A stretch of DNA of 64,000 nucleotides from CAYUVF01 sp964448045 (GTDB lineage Bacteria; Bacteroidota; Rhodothermia; Rhodothermales; Salinibacteraceae): contig CAYUVF010000006.1 of the NCBI GenBank assembly GCA_964448045.1, forward strand, positions 34,471-98,470, written 5' to 3'. Shown piece by piece: positions 17,304 to 25,717 of the stretch; the first letter of the stretch is position 1; each line of letters begins with the position of its first letter. The notes below the pieces were generated by a model. The model did not search any database. It saw only the letters and a program-made list of their open reading frames with translations, and was not told the DNA's origin. Position numbers and translations under genes: made by a program.

Positions 17304-18268
17304 ACGGCGATGACCAACGGCCCATTCCGGATGACCTGCGCGATCGGCTGGCCGAAGAACCGGCCGAGGAGCGCGCGGCCCTGAAGCGCGTGTGGCACAT
17401 GCTCGGCGATGCAGAATGGCCCGATGATGAGGCGCCTTCTGCCGATACGACATGGGCCGCCGTCCGGGGACGCCTCGAATCGGAGGCGAGCGGAGCCGGC
17501 CGGTCGGAGCAGACGTCTCGGCACCGGATGCTCTGGGCTGTAGCGGCTGGCGTGCTTCTGCTGGTCGCTGCAGGGCTCTTTTTCTGGCAGCAGCCCACGA
17601 CGATCACCGTTCCGGCTGGCAAGCACGCAGGAGCCACCCTGCCGGATGGTTCGGTGGTCGAGCTGAATAGCGGCACTACACTATCCTTTCCGCGGCAATT
17701 TAACGCATGGCCGTTCCTCCCTGCCGACCGGCGCATTGTCCATCTCCAGGGCGAGGCGTTTTTCAAGGTTAAGCCCACCGATCGGCCGTTCATCGTGGAG
17801 ACGTTCAACGCGCGCGTTGAGGTGCTCGGCACGCAGTTTAACGTCCGGGCTCGTGCCGATCGCGACACGGGAGGAACGCAGGTTACGCTCGCCGAAGGAC
17901 GCGTGCGCATTCAGGCCGTTGGCCACTCCGGTGATGCTGTGATGCTGTCCGAAGCCGGGCAGTCGAGCCGCGTGGAACAGGCGGCCTCGATGCCCACCCG
18001 TCCGCGCCCGGTAGGAATCGAGCGAGCGCTGGCATGGCGCCAACAAGGGTTTGCGGCGTCCGACTGGCCGCTGTCCGCCATCCTGGCTGAACTGGAACGC
18101 CGGCACGACGTGCGCATCACCGTCCGCGTCCCCGCCGTCCTAAGCGACTCGATGACGCTTTACTACCCGCGTCACACCGAGGCGGAGACGATTATCCACG
18201 ACATTGCCGTCGCGAAAGGGCTCGCGTATCGGGCCACCACCCGGGGGTTCGAGCTCACATCTCAATAA
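17300..18268 (+). CDS. FecR-family anti-sigma / sigma regulator
   Basis: This 322-residue protein starts inside the sigma stop codon (translational coupling). Residues 1-70 are cytoplasmic (anti-sigma part), with one membrane helix at about 74-95 (AAGVLLLVAAGLFFW). The periplasmic FecR domain begins at ITVPAGKHAGATLPDGSVVELNSG and includes GEAFFKVKPTDRPFIVET and VLGTQFNVRA. A C-terminal DUF4974-like domain (LAELERRHDVRITV) that contacts the STN domain of the receptor follows. The length and domain order are the normal ones for Bacteroidetes FecR. The receptor gene begins 16 bp downstream. Confidence 0.92.
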   Translation: MNGDDQRPIPDDLRDRLAEEPAEERAALKRVWHMLGDAEWPDDEAPSADTTWAAVRGRLESEASGAGRSEQTSRHRMLWAVAAGVLLLVAAGLFFWQQPTTITVPAGKHAGATLPDGSVVELNSGTTLSFPRQFNAWPFLPADRRIVHLQGEAFFKVKPTDRPFIVETFNARVEVLGTQFNVRARADRDTGGTQVTLAEGRVRIQAVGHSGDAVMLSEAGQSSRVEQAASMPTRPRPVGIERALAWRQQGFAASDWPLSAILAELERRHDVRITVRVPAVLSDSMTLYYPRHTEAETIIHDIAVAKGLAYRATTRGFELTSQ

Positions 18269-18284
18269 TGCGTCCACCGCGCCC

Positions 18285-21008
18285 ATGCTGGCTTTTCTGC
18301 GTTCGATGTCGTGGCGGCATCCCTTCGTTGGCGGGCTGGTGGGGCTGCTTCTGTGGGGCAGTGCGCTCGCTGCCGCGGGGCACGCGCAGTCATCGGCGGA
18401 CACCTACTCGCTCGTGCTGCGCGACGTACCGCTTCGCCAAGCGCTCGACGAACTGGTCGCCACCACGCAGATCAACCTGATTTACGATTCCGACCTCGTC
18501 GGGGATGAGCGCATCTTCTGCACAGGCCGTGAGGCCCCGCCCGAGGAATTACTTCGGTGCATCTTGCGCACCGTACCGCTGGATTACGTCCGCACCTCGT
18601 CCGGTACGTATGTACTCGTGGAGGCGATCCGGAAAGCACCGCAGCACGGTCGGTTGGCGGGCCGCGTAGTCGATGAGGAAACGGGCGAGCCTCTGCCGTA
18701 CGCGCACGTCTTATTGGGGGATGCCGCTACCGGTACCGCCACAAACGAAGCCGGCTTGTTTCGTTTTTCGTCCCTATTGCCGGGTTCGCACCGGATCGCC
18801 GTCACCTACATGGGGTACCGCATGCACACCGGACGCGTGTGGGTGCCGCCGAACGACGATGTGCACACGCGCATCGCGTTGCGCCCGGACCCGATGGTCG
18901 AGGAGCCCATCGTCATCACGGGGCTGCAGCAGCGCCTGCCTTCCGAGGGGCTCGGGCAGGCAGCACGCACGGCCGAGCGGGTCGCGTCGTTGGGAGCGAT
19001 GGGAACGCCCGACGTAGCTCGCGGGGCCGGCTCGATGATCGGCGTCGCCCGGCCGTCGCCGCTGGCCAATCTGCACATCCAGGGCGGAAGCACCGGCGAG
19101 CACCAAATGCAGCTCGATGGCATCCCGGTGCGCAACCCGGTGAGCCTGGGGCAACTTCTCGGCGCGTTCAGCCCGTTGGCCATCGGGCGGCTCACGGCGC
19201 ACAAGGCCGGCTTCGGCGCTGAGCACGGCAGTCACATCGCCGGCGTCATCGACGCAGAGCACGACGTACGCCGGGCCGGCGAGCGTCTCGCCACTGTGAA
19301 CGCTGATCCGGTGAGTGTGAACGCGCGCGTGCAGCAGCCCCTCCGCCTCGGCGGCGTGAGCGGCGATGCCATGGTTGCCGCGCGGCAGAGCGTATGGGGC
19401 ATGTACCGAGAGCCCACCCTCAACAACTTGCTCACCGAGTGGAACGCCATGGATGCCTTTCTGGCGTCGCGCTTGCTCGGCCGCACGGTACGCGCCGCCG
19501 ACCTCGAACCGCACCAGAGCCAGATCGGCGTGTCGTTCTCGGATGTGCACGCAGCGGCACGGCTCCATCTGGATCCATTCCGTACGGTGTACGCCTCCGG
19601 CTATCGCGGCACCAACGAGATCGGGGCCGATTACCGGTCGGCGCTGCTGGGAGTGGGCGATGCGGCGCGGACCATCAGCACGGAGGATCGCTATGACTGG
19701 AGCAACCTCGGCGGGCAGGTCCGGATGGAATGGCTGCTGGGCGCGCGGGCGATGGGAACGGTGCGCCTGCACGGCAGCCGGCACACGTCACGCTACGAGT
19801 ACGTCGCCGGCGCGGCCGGTCCCCAAACACTGGGCGTTCCCGACGAGGATAACGCGGTAAACGAGGTGGGCGCCGAGGCCGTGCTCAATTACAGCCTCTC
19901 CTCGCAGCACCAAGTGAACGCCGGACTCGAGGCCGTACGCATCGCCAGCCAGTTCCAGGCCAACAACGCGTTCATCCGTCCGCTTGGCTACGAGCATGCC
20001 ACGTGGCACCTGGCCGGGCATGTGCAGGGCAAGCGCACACTGGGCCTGGGCACGACACTGGAATGGGGCACGCGGCTCACATACATCCCCGATCGGCGCT
20101 CCGTATATGCCGAGCCGCGCCTCGCCCTGCGCTACGACCGAGCGGAGAGTGCGCTGGGCGGTTACGCCGTCCGAGTAGCCGGCGGGCTCTACCGGCAGTT
20201 CACGAACCGGTACGACCTGAGCAGCACCGGTCCCACGGCCGTCGTCCCCTCTATTCGCTTCTGGCTGCCCGTCGATCCGTCCGTGGCGCCGCCGACTGCG
20301 TACCACCTCGCCGCCGATGGCTTGCTGATGCCCGCAACGCACTGGACGATCAGCGCGGAAGTGTACTACAAACGGCACCCCCGCATCCTGTCCGTCGACT
20401 ATGCAACGTTGGTCGACGACACCGATGCGGGCGCGCTGCATACGGCACGGCAGGCCGATTTCGTGGCAGCCGGTCGGGGATATGTCTACGGCGGTGGCGT
20501 GCAGGTCAAGTACGAAGGGCCCGCGCTTCAAAGCACGCTGAGCTACGCGCTCAGCCAGTCGCACCGGCAGTTCCCATCCCGCTTCGGCAATGACCTGGAG
20601 GTGACGCCCTGGAACGAGCCGCACCGCCTCGCGCTGGATGTGCGCGTGCCGGTGGGGGGCGGATTGAGTGCACGCCTTCGCTGGAAGGGCATTTGGGGCC
20701 GCCGATGGGCATTTCGCCGCGCTTACTACGATTACTTTTCGGTCGGAGCTTCCTCGCCGGCTGACGGCTACCAGCTGGATGTGCCCTCCGCCCACACGCT
20801 GCGGCCACTGTATCGGGTGGATGCAGGGCTCTCGTACGCTACGACGTGGAAGGGCGCGCGCGTCGAAGCGAAGGTACAGCTTACCAACGTGCTCGACCGG
20901 GCCAACACGTTCGATTGGAGCCTCAGTCCGGCGGATGGAGGGCTCATTCGAGGAGAGCGAACGCTACCGGGTCGGCGCCCCGTCTTTTCGCTCACCGTAG
21001 GATACTGA
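18285..21008 (+). CDS. TonB-dependent transducer receptor with STN and carboxypeptidase-like N-terminal domains
   Basis: This 907-residue outer-membrane receptor starts at the ATG at 18285, which begins a signal peptide (HPFVGGLVGLLLWGSALAAA, cleavage near HAQ). The domains in order are an STN signalling domain (about residues 45-125, including RQALDELVATTQINLIYDSD), a CarboxypepD_reg-like beta-sandwich (128-205, GRVVDEETGEPLPYAHVLLG), a plug domain (about 230-330, NLHIQGGSTGEHQMQLDGIP) and a 22-strand barrel ending in aromatic FSLTVGY. The STN domain links it to the FecR and sigma genes directly upstream. The substrate is unknown; siderophores are the classic ligands but glycans or vitamins are equally possible in this phylum. 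Confidence 0.93.
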   Translation: MLAFLRSMSWRHPFVGGLVGLLLWGSALAAAGHAQSSADTYSLVLRDVPLRQALDELVATTQINLIYDSDLVGDERIFCTGREAPPEELLRCILRTVPLDYVRTSSGTYVLVEAIRKAPQHGRLAGRVVDEETGEPLPYAHVLLGDAATGTATNEAGLFRFSSLLPGSHRIAVTYMGYRMHTGRVWVPPNDDVHTRIALRPDPMVEEPIVITGLQQRLPSEGLGQAARTAERVASLGAMGTPDVARGAGSMIGVARPSPLANLHIQGGSTGEHQMQLDGIPVRNPVSLGQLLGAFSPLAIGRLTAHKAGFGAEHGSHIAGVIDAEHDVRRAGERLATVNADPVSVNARVQQPLRLGGVSGDAMVAARQSVWGMYREPTLNNLLTEWNAMDAFLASRLLGRTVRAADLEPHQSQIGVSFSDVHAAARLHLDPFRTVYASGYRGTNEIGADYRSALLGVGDAARTISTEDRYDWSNLGGQVRMEWLLGARAMGTVRLHGSRHTSRYEYVAGAAGPQTLGVPDEDNAVNEVGAEAVLNYSLSSQHQVNAGLEAVRIASQFQANNAFIRPLGYEHATWHLAGHVQGKRTLGLGTTLEWGTRLTYIPDRRSVYAEPRLALRYDRAESALGGYAVRVAGGLYRQFTNRYDLSSTGPTAVVPSIRFWLPVDPSVAPPTAYHLAADGLLMPATHWTISAEVYYKRHPRILSVDYATLVDDTDAGALHTARQADFVAAGRGYVYGGGVQVKYEGPALQSTLSYALSQSHRQFPSRFGNDLEVTPWNEPHRLALDVRVPVGGGLSARLRWKGIWGRRWAFRRAYYDYFSVGASSPADGYQLDVPSAHTLRPLYRVDAGLSYATTWKGARVEAKVQLTNVLDRANTFDWSLSPADGGLIRGERTLPGRRPVFSLTVGY

Positions 21009-21337
21009 GCCGGGGCGCGTCGGTCGATTCAGTTTTTCTGCCGGTCGGAGTAGTCACTCCCCACAGCTCGCGTGTTGTACGAGAGCAAGCGCTACCACGC
21101 GCTATCCGCCCCTCGACCACCGAACCTGCTGGCTGCCATGCGACGCACGCGCTCTTCGTGCCCCCTGCCTTCCTATTTCTTCTGGTGGCCCCGTCGAAAT
21201 CTACATCGCGCCCATCGACGGGCACATCAACATCCACGAGAGCAATGTGACGCGCTCGGGCAAGACGGTGACGATTACCAAGTAGCGGAGCCGTCCTGCG
21301 ATAGGATCATCCATCAACCTACTTTTGCCGACTGCAT
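21009..21337. other. Intergenic region with an orphan coding-like tail
   Basis: No complete gene was found in this 329-bp gap. In one forward frame the stretch 21187-21283 translates as a plausible beta-rich protein end (GGPVEIYIAPIDGHINIHES, then NVTRSGKTVTITK and TAG) without any nearby start codon. It may be the 3' end of a deleted exported protein gene. The remainder shows no recognisable signal. Confidence 0.35.
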
Positions 21338-21742
21338 ATGCTACGTTTCTTGAGTCTCGGTCTGGCCATCTGCCTGACGGTGTCGGCCTGCCAGAGCCGG
21401 AAAATCGACAACACAATGATTGTTGATCCGGGTGCGCCGGTGAGTTACGCACGAGACATCCAGCCCCTCTTTTCAAGCTCATGCGGCGGTGCCGGATGCC
21501 ACATCAATCAGTCTGTAAATGGCGTCGAACTGACGAACTACCAGCAGGTGATGAGCAGCATCGGCGTGCAGTACGGCGAGGCCATCGTGGATCCCGGCGA
21601 TCCCGATTCCAGCCCGCTGGTCGACAAGATAGAGCCCACCCCTCAGTTCGGCACGCGCATGCCGCAGAACCGGGCGCCCCTGTCGGCACAAAAAATCACG
21701 CTTATTCGGACCTGGATCGCAGAGGGTGCGGCCAACAACTAA
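21338..21742 (+). CDS. c-type cytochrome domain lipoprotein with CX4CH haem motif
   Basis: This 134-residue exported lipoprotein (lipobox VSAC, Cys18) has a single putative haem-binding site CGGAGCH with four residues between the cysteines instead of the usual two. The surrounding sequence (YARDIQPLFSSSC..., then SPLVDKIEP, RMPQN and IRTWIAEGA) is that of the PSCyt1/planctomycete-type cytochrome domain, where the RMP methionine can serve as the sixth ligand. It probably transfers electrons in the periplasm or at the outer membrane. It is followed by a YceI gene and a DUF5777 barrel gene on the same strand with short gaps, which suggests one envelope unit. Confidence 0.8.
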   Translation: MLRFLSLGLAICLTVSACQSRKIDNTMIVDPGAPVSYARDIQPLFSSSCGGAGCHINQSVNGVELTNYQQVMSSIGVQYGEAIVDPGDPDSSPLVDKIEPTPQFGTRMPQNRAPLSAQKITLIRTWIAEGAANN

Positions 21743-21800
21743 TCACGTCTCCACGCATCACCACTCACCAACCGTTTTTCCTAATCCTTCCCTCGATCGG

Positions 21801-22364
21801 ATGCGCACCCGCTGCTGGATGATCGCTCTCGCATTGCTTCTCGGATGGACCGCCGTCCCGTTGGAGGGGGCCGGACAGGCGTACATGACGAAGACCGGCC
21901 ATGCCGAGTTTACGTCGAGCGTGCCCCTGCACACGTTCACCGGCTCGTCCGATCACCTCGTGGGCCGGATCAGCCTGCCCGACTCGACGGTCGACTTCTA
22001 CCTGGATCTAACGACGCTGGAGACAGGCATCGGCAAGCGCGACAAGGACATGCGAACGACGCTGGAGACGGACGAGTACCCCTTCGCCGAGTTCTTCGGC
22101 ACGCTCGAAACGCCGTTCGACCCGGAGCGCCGCACGCCCCAAGCGGCCACCGTGCGGGGGGAGTTCACACTCCACGGCGTCACGCGCGAAGTCGAGATCG
22201 ACGGCACACTGCAGATGACGCCGGAGGGGCTCAAAGTCGAGGCGGCGTGGGAGATCAACCTCAACGACTACGACATCACCCCGCCCAGCCTGCTCATCGT
22301 CCGCGTCGATGAAATCCAGGAGGTCCGCATCGAGGCGGTTCTCAAACCTGTCGAAAGCTCGTAA
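21801..22364 (+). CDS. Exported YceI-family lipid-binding protein
   Basis: This 187-residue protein begins at the ATG at 21801 with a signal peptide (CWMIALALLLGWTAV, cleavage near GAGQA). The YceI lipocalin-like barrel is recognisable from GHAEFTSSVPLHTFTGSSD, TTLETGIGKRDKDMR, EYPFAEFFGTLE and FTLHGVTREVEIDGTL. YceI proteins bind long isoprenoid or quinone-like molecules and are periplasmic. Between a haem lipoprotein and an outer-membrane barrel it could carry a quinone or polyisoprenoid for an electron-transfer function; that role is inference. Confidence 0.9.
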   Translation: MRTRCWMIALALLLGWTAVPLEGAGQAYMTKTGHAEFTSSVPLHTFTGSSDHLVGRISLPDSTVDFYLDLTTLETGIGKRDKDMRTTLETDEYPFAEFFGTLETPFDPERRTPQAATVRGEFTLHGVTREVEIDGTLQMTPEGLKVEAAWEINLNDYDITPPSLLIVRVDEIQEVRIEAVLKPVESS

Positions 22365-22378
22365 TCCCGTTCCTCGTC

Positions 22379-23278
22379 ATGCAGCCACGCGTCCCGCTTA
22401 TGCCCTCCATGTTTCTTCGAACGTTGTGCCTGGTCATGGTCGTGGGCCTCGGTGCCGAGGCGAGCCACGCACAGATGCCGCGCGAGCGCGTCGATCCGGG
22501 CGGGCCCGTCGAGGAGGTGTTCTGGGCGTCGAATGTCGTGCTCGGCAGCTCGGTCTACAACCTGCCCCAGAGCAACCTGAACGTCACCATCATGCATGCT
22601 TTTGGCATCGTGACGAACGGTGTGCAGGATCTGTTTGGATTGGATGGGGCCGCCAACATCCGCTTCGGCGTGGACTACGGGCTGCACGACCGCCTCTCCA
22701 TCGGCATCGGGCGGTCGCGATTCGACAAGCTGTACGATGTCCGCTTCAAGGCCAAGCTGCTACGGCAGATGAAAGATAACTCCTTCCTGGTCGACGTAGC
22801 GCTCAAGGGCGATGTGGGTATCATGACCGTCGAGAACGGCTTCGATTTCGCCGACCGGCTGAGCTACTTCGCCGCGTTGCCGATCGCGCGTAAGATGTCC
22901 GAGCGCATCAGCCTGCAGGTGACCCCGATGGTGTCGCACTTCAACACGGTGTTCATCGAGCGCAGCGGGGGACGCATTCTGGAGGAGGAGAACGACCATG
23001 TGGCGTTAGGGCTCGCGGGCCGGTTCGTACTGAGCCGCCGGCTTGCGCTGCAGGTGGAGTACTTGCCTGTGCTCGGCGCGCGCTCGGATGGCACCACCGA
23101 CGCCCTCTCCGTCGGGCTCGACATCGAGACGGGCGGGCACGTCTTCCAGCTATTCTTTACCACCTCGCAGTGGCTTACCGAGCAGCACATCATCGCCCGC
23201 AACACCGACGCCTTCTTCGACGGCGACTTTCGCTTCGGCTTCAACGTGAATCGCGTCTTTCGCCTCGGCGGCGAGTGA
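22379..23278 (+). CDS. DUF5777-family outer-membrane beta-barrel protein
   Basis: This 299-residue protein starts 14 bp after the YceI stop. It has a signal peptide (LCLVMVVGLGAEASHAQ) and a DUF5777-like barrel: NLPQSNLNVTIMHAFG, the RFGVDYGLHDRLSIGIGRS strands, and the end segment GHVFQLFFTTSQWLTEQHII with a terminal FRFGFNVNRVFRLGGE. DUF5777 proteins are widespread in Bacteroidetes, frequently near YceI and cytochrome-domain lipoproteins, but without an assigned function. A second ATG eight codons in (MPSMFL) could be the true start. Confidence 0.85.
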   Translation: MQPRVPLMPSMFLRTLCLVMVVGLGAEASHAQMPRERVDPGGPVEEVFWASNVVLGSSVYNLPQSNLNVTIMHAFGIVTNGVQDLFGLDGAANIRFGVDYGLHDRLSIGIGRSRFDKLYDVRFKAKLLRQMKDNSFLVDVALKGDVGIMTVENGFDFADRLSYFAALPIARKMSERISLQVTPMVSHFNTVFIERSGGRILEEENDHVALGLAGRFVLSRRLALQVEYLPVLGARSDGTTDALSVGLDIETGGHVFQLFFTTSQWLTEQHIIARNTDAFFDGDFRFGFNVNRVFRLGGE

Positions 23279-23827
23279 CTGCTCCCTGCACACACGCCAT
23301 GCAAGTCCGTGGGACACGTCCAGACACCTCACGTCATCACACGGACGCCTCGGAACACGTCAGCGAGCTGCACGCCGGCCTGCAATAGACGCTGCTTCAT
23401 CGTGTAGCTGAGCTACTTCTGGTGGATCGTGCTGCTGTTTCACACGCGGTGCAGTGCGGAGGCCTCGCCACACCCGACGACGGTAGATTCGTTGCCCCCG
23501 CGGCCCGCGCCATGCCCACGTACAGCAGCTGGTGAATGTCGCCTCATCCGGTGTCATCTCCATCCGGGATGATGACCTCGTGCCAGGTGCTGGTGTAATC
23601 GCACGCATCGCCGGAGCGGATCTTTCGCATTAGAAGAAAGAGGGCACAATGCATCGGAATACAGATCGTTCGCCTGACGAAGCAACCGGCGGAATATCCC
23701 GCACTGCCTGCGCGTCGTCTGATCAACCCGAACCGTGAAGTCTGTAATCGCCGGGGACATGGATCTACGCCGTATGCATTGTATCTTACCAAAGCATGCC
23801 CTGCGAACCGAACCTTGAACATCTACG
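23279..23827. other. 550-bp non-coding gap with possible decayed gene
   Basis: No intact gene was found. On the minus strand several short frames look like degraded coding sequence, for example MRKIRSGDACDYTSTWHEVI ending near 23547, then in another frame HQLLYVGMARA near 23500. The latter is loosely like a UvrD-helicase tail but too short to assign. The right end carries the crp promoter-like block. Confidence 0.35.
23759..23789 (+). promoter_or_regulatory. Promoter-like block upstream of the Crp/Fnr gene
   Basis: The block (ATGGATCTACGCCG then TATGCATTGTATCTTAC) lies 39-69 bp before the Crp/Fnr start and is nearly the same as 16336-16366. The TATCTTAC end is in a suitable position for a -10/-7 element. 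Conservation between two unrelated loci supports a promoter or regulator site. Confidence 0.45.
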
Positions 23828-24508
23828 ATGGATTCCCCGTCGCGCGATCGGGCCATATCAGCATTTGCGTTTCTGGAGCAAGCAGACGGTGCTTTTCGAA
23901 ACGCCTTTTTCGAGGCGGCGCGGCCCCGGCACTTGGCGGCGGGTCAGTTCATGGCCATGGAGGGTGATGCCTGCTCCACCTTGCCCCTCGTACTGAGCGG
24001 CAAAGCGCGGGTCTATAAGATGGGCGATCAAGGCCGGGAGATTACGCTGTATCGCATCACCCCCGGCGAAAGCTGCATTCTGACAGCCTCGTGCATTCTG
24101 GGCGACCGGGCCTTCCCCGCCTTCGCACGCACCGACCAAGACGCCGAAGTGCTATTGGTTCCGTCGAGCACGGTGCAAGCCTGGATGAACCGCTACCCGG
24201 CGTGGCGCGAGTTTATCTTTCGACTCATTGCCCGGCGCCTCGTGAGCGTTATCGAAACGGTGGACGAAGTCACGTTCCAACGGCTTGACGCGCGCCTCGC
24301 CTCGTACCTGCTCGACCAGCTCCAGGCCGATGACGACATGACAATCTCCGCCACACATGAAGCCATTGCGTCCGAGTTGGGCAGTTCGCGCGCCGTTATC
24401 AGCCGTCAGTTGAAAGCCTTCGAGCAGAAGGGAATCGTACGGCTCGGGCGCGGGCGCGTCCTCGTGCGCGATGAAACTGCGCTGCATCGCATGCTCCATC
24501 CCGACTAA
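23828..24508 (+). CDS. Crp/Fnr-family transcriptional regulator
   Basis: This 226-residue protein has an N-terminal cyclic-nucleotide-binding-like beta-roll (about residues 15-130, with GQFMAMEGDACSTLPLVLSG and ITPGESCILTASCILGDR) and a C-terminal winged helix (residues 150-220) with the recognition segment TISATHEAIASELGSSRAVISRQLKAFEQ. The GESCILTASC segment with two cysteines is characteristic of a subgroup of Crp/Fnr regulators that respond to redox or sulphur/nitrogen cues rather than cAMP. The DUF2892 membrane-protein gene 130 bp downstream is a common companion of this subgroup and a likely target. The signal is unknown. Confidence 0.9.
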   Translation: MDSPSRDRAISAFAFLEQADGAFRNAFFEAARPRHLAAGQFMAMEGDACSTLPLVLSGKARVYKMGDQGREITLYRITPGESCILTASCILGDRAFPAFARTDQDAEVLLVPSSTVQAWMNRYPAWREFIFRLIARRLVSVIETVDEVTFQRLDARLASYLLDQLQADDDMTISATHEAIASELGSSRAVISRQLKAFEQKGIVRLGRGRVLVRDETALHRMLHPD

Positions 24509-24542
24509 AAATCGGGCGGCATGTGACTTAGTCACAGACACA

Positions 24543-24572
24543 ATGGAGCTGGCCGCCGTACCTTGCCTATCG
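24543..24572 (+). promoter_or_regulatory. Promoter-like block upstream of the DUF2892 gene
   Basis: ATGGAGCTGGCCGCCGTA then CCTTGCCTATC resembles the blocks at 23759 and 16336 (shared ATGGA, CGCCGTA, TTG and TATC at matching spacing). It lies about 70 bp before the DUF2892 start, as expected for a promoter controlled together with crp. Confidence 0.35.
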
Positions 24573-24640
24573 CAGGGTCAGAATGAGATCGACCCTCCAG
24601 TTCTGTGCAATCTGTGAACCGGATATCCAGAGGTAGTATC

Positions 24641-24859
24641 ATGAAAAAGAATATGGGATCCATCGACCGCACCATCCGCATCCTTCTCGCCGCCGTGGTA
24701 GGCGTGCTGTACTTCACCGGGCAACTCACGGGCCTGGCCGCTATCATTCTTGGGGTGTTAGCCGTCGTGTTTGTGCTGACGAGCTCGGTCGGCTTCTGCC
24801 CGCTGTACGCGCCTTTCGGCTGGTCGACCGGCAGTCGCTCTGGAGCCACGGGAACCTGA
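24641..24859 (+). CDS. DUF2892 (YgaP-type) small membrane protein
   Basis: The ATG at 24641 follows an unusually good AGAGGTAG ribosome-binding sequence, rare in this window. The 72-residue product begins with the family hallmark MKKNMGSIDRTIRILLAAVV, has two membrane helices (about 12-28 and 30-48) and the VGFCPLYAPFG loop typical of the YgaP transmembrane domain. In YgaP this domain is fused to a rhodanese; here it stands alone. It is paired with the Crp/Fnr gene just upstream. A function in sulphur or redox homeostasis is inferred from family context. Confidence 0.87.
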   Translation: MKKNMGSIDRTIRILLAAVVGVLYFTGQLTGLAAIILGVLAVVFVLTSSVGFCPLYAPFGWSTGSRSGATGT

Positions 24860-24898
24860 CGGAGCGCCGGTTCGGTTCAGGGCTCGGCCGGCCCAGGA

Positions 24899-25570
24899 TC
24901 AATCCTCCTGGTCGGCCGGGCTAGCGTGTCGCTCCGCCGCGTACAGGTCCACCTGAATTTGCAGCGGGGTTTCGCCGACCCATGCGCCGACGTGGACGTG
25001 CGGGGCACGGGAGATGGCGTTGTTGCCTACCTTGGCCACCCCCTCACCGGCCTCAACGCGCTGCCCTTTTTCGACGTTGATTTCCCGGACGTGAACGTAC
25101 GCAACGGTCACGCCCTCGTCGTTTTTGAAGAGGATGTGGCCCGGACGGCCCTCACGGTTCACTGTGCCGGGCACATTGGTTGAGCTCGGCGTTTGGGTCT
25201 CGGTGACGGTGCCGTCGAACGGCGCTAACACGTCGCCCCGCCACCCGAACCAGTCCTCGTTGCGGGCGCCATCGGTGCCCGGCCGGTAGGTGCGGGGGAG
25301 GCCGTCTTCGCCTACGCGCGCCAGCGTGAAATCGCGGCCCAACTGGTCGCCCAGGCCCAGTGAGGACCGGTACGTGTGCTCCCGCGTCCACAGCGTCATC
25401 CGGTCCCCGCTGGCGTCGATGACGGGATGGATCAGCACCGTCTGGGTGAGCGTGTCGCGCTCGAGGTCCAGACCGTGCGGCGTCTGGGCAACGGCCGGAC
25501 CGGCGGCCGCGATGGCGATGATGAGAGCAGTACAGAGTAGGCAGGTGAGGCGGCTCGGTTGCGTATGCAT
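24899..25570 (-). CDS. M23-family peptidoglycan endopeptidase, exported
   Basis: The ATG at 25570 opens a signal peptide (LTCLLCTALIIAIAAAGPAVAQ); the frame runs further upstream only because it crosses the MITE-like element. The mature 195-residue protein contains a LytM/M23 domain: GDVLAPFDGTVTETQ, GHILFKNDEGVTVAYVHV, VEAGEGVAKVGNN and APHVHVGAW. The canonical HxxxD and HxH zinc ligands are only partly kept: HVHVG provides the HxH, but the first His/Asp pair is not obvious. It may therefore be a weak or non-catalytic M23 protein. It converges on the DUF2892 gene. Confidence 0.8.
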   Translation of the reverse strand: MHTQPSRLTCLLCTALIIAIAAAGPAVAQTPHGLDLERDTLTQTVLIHPVIDASGDRMTLWTREHTYRSSLGLGDQLGRDFTLARVGEDGLPRTYRPGTDGARNEDWFGWRGDVLAPFDGTVTETQTPSSTNVPGTVNREGRPGHILFKNDEGVTVAYVHVREINVEKGQRVEAGEGVAKVGNNAISRAPHVHVGAWVGETPLQIQVDLYAAERHASPADQED

Positions 25571-25717
25571 GGCGGCATTTCTTCCACACTCAGAAAGACC
25601 ACGACACGCTCGGCTGCGCAGCGGATCGCGCAATCCGCGCGTGAGCAAAACTAAACCAGCAGGCTGGAGGGCAGCAAATCGGGGGTGGCACCGCGGCCGG
25701 CACGCGCTGCATTCGCC

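Noticed and set aside
23828..24508. Possible cAMP-responsive Crp closing a loop with the CpdA/DUF3095 cluster
   Set aside because: The GESCILTASC subgroup is not of the cAMP-binding type and no cAMP-contact residues are evident, so a link to the cluster cannot be claimed.
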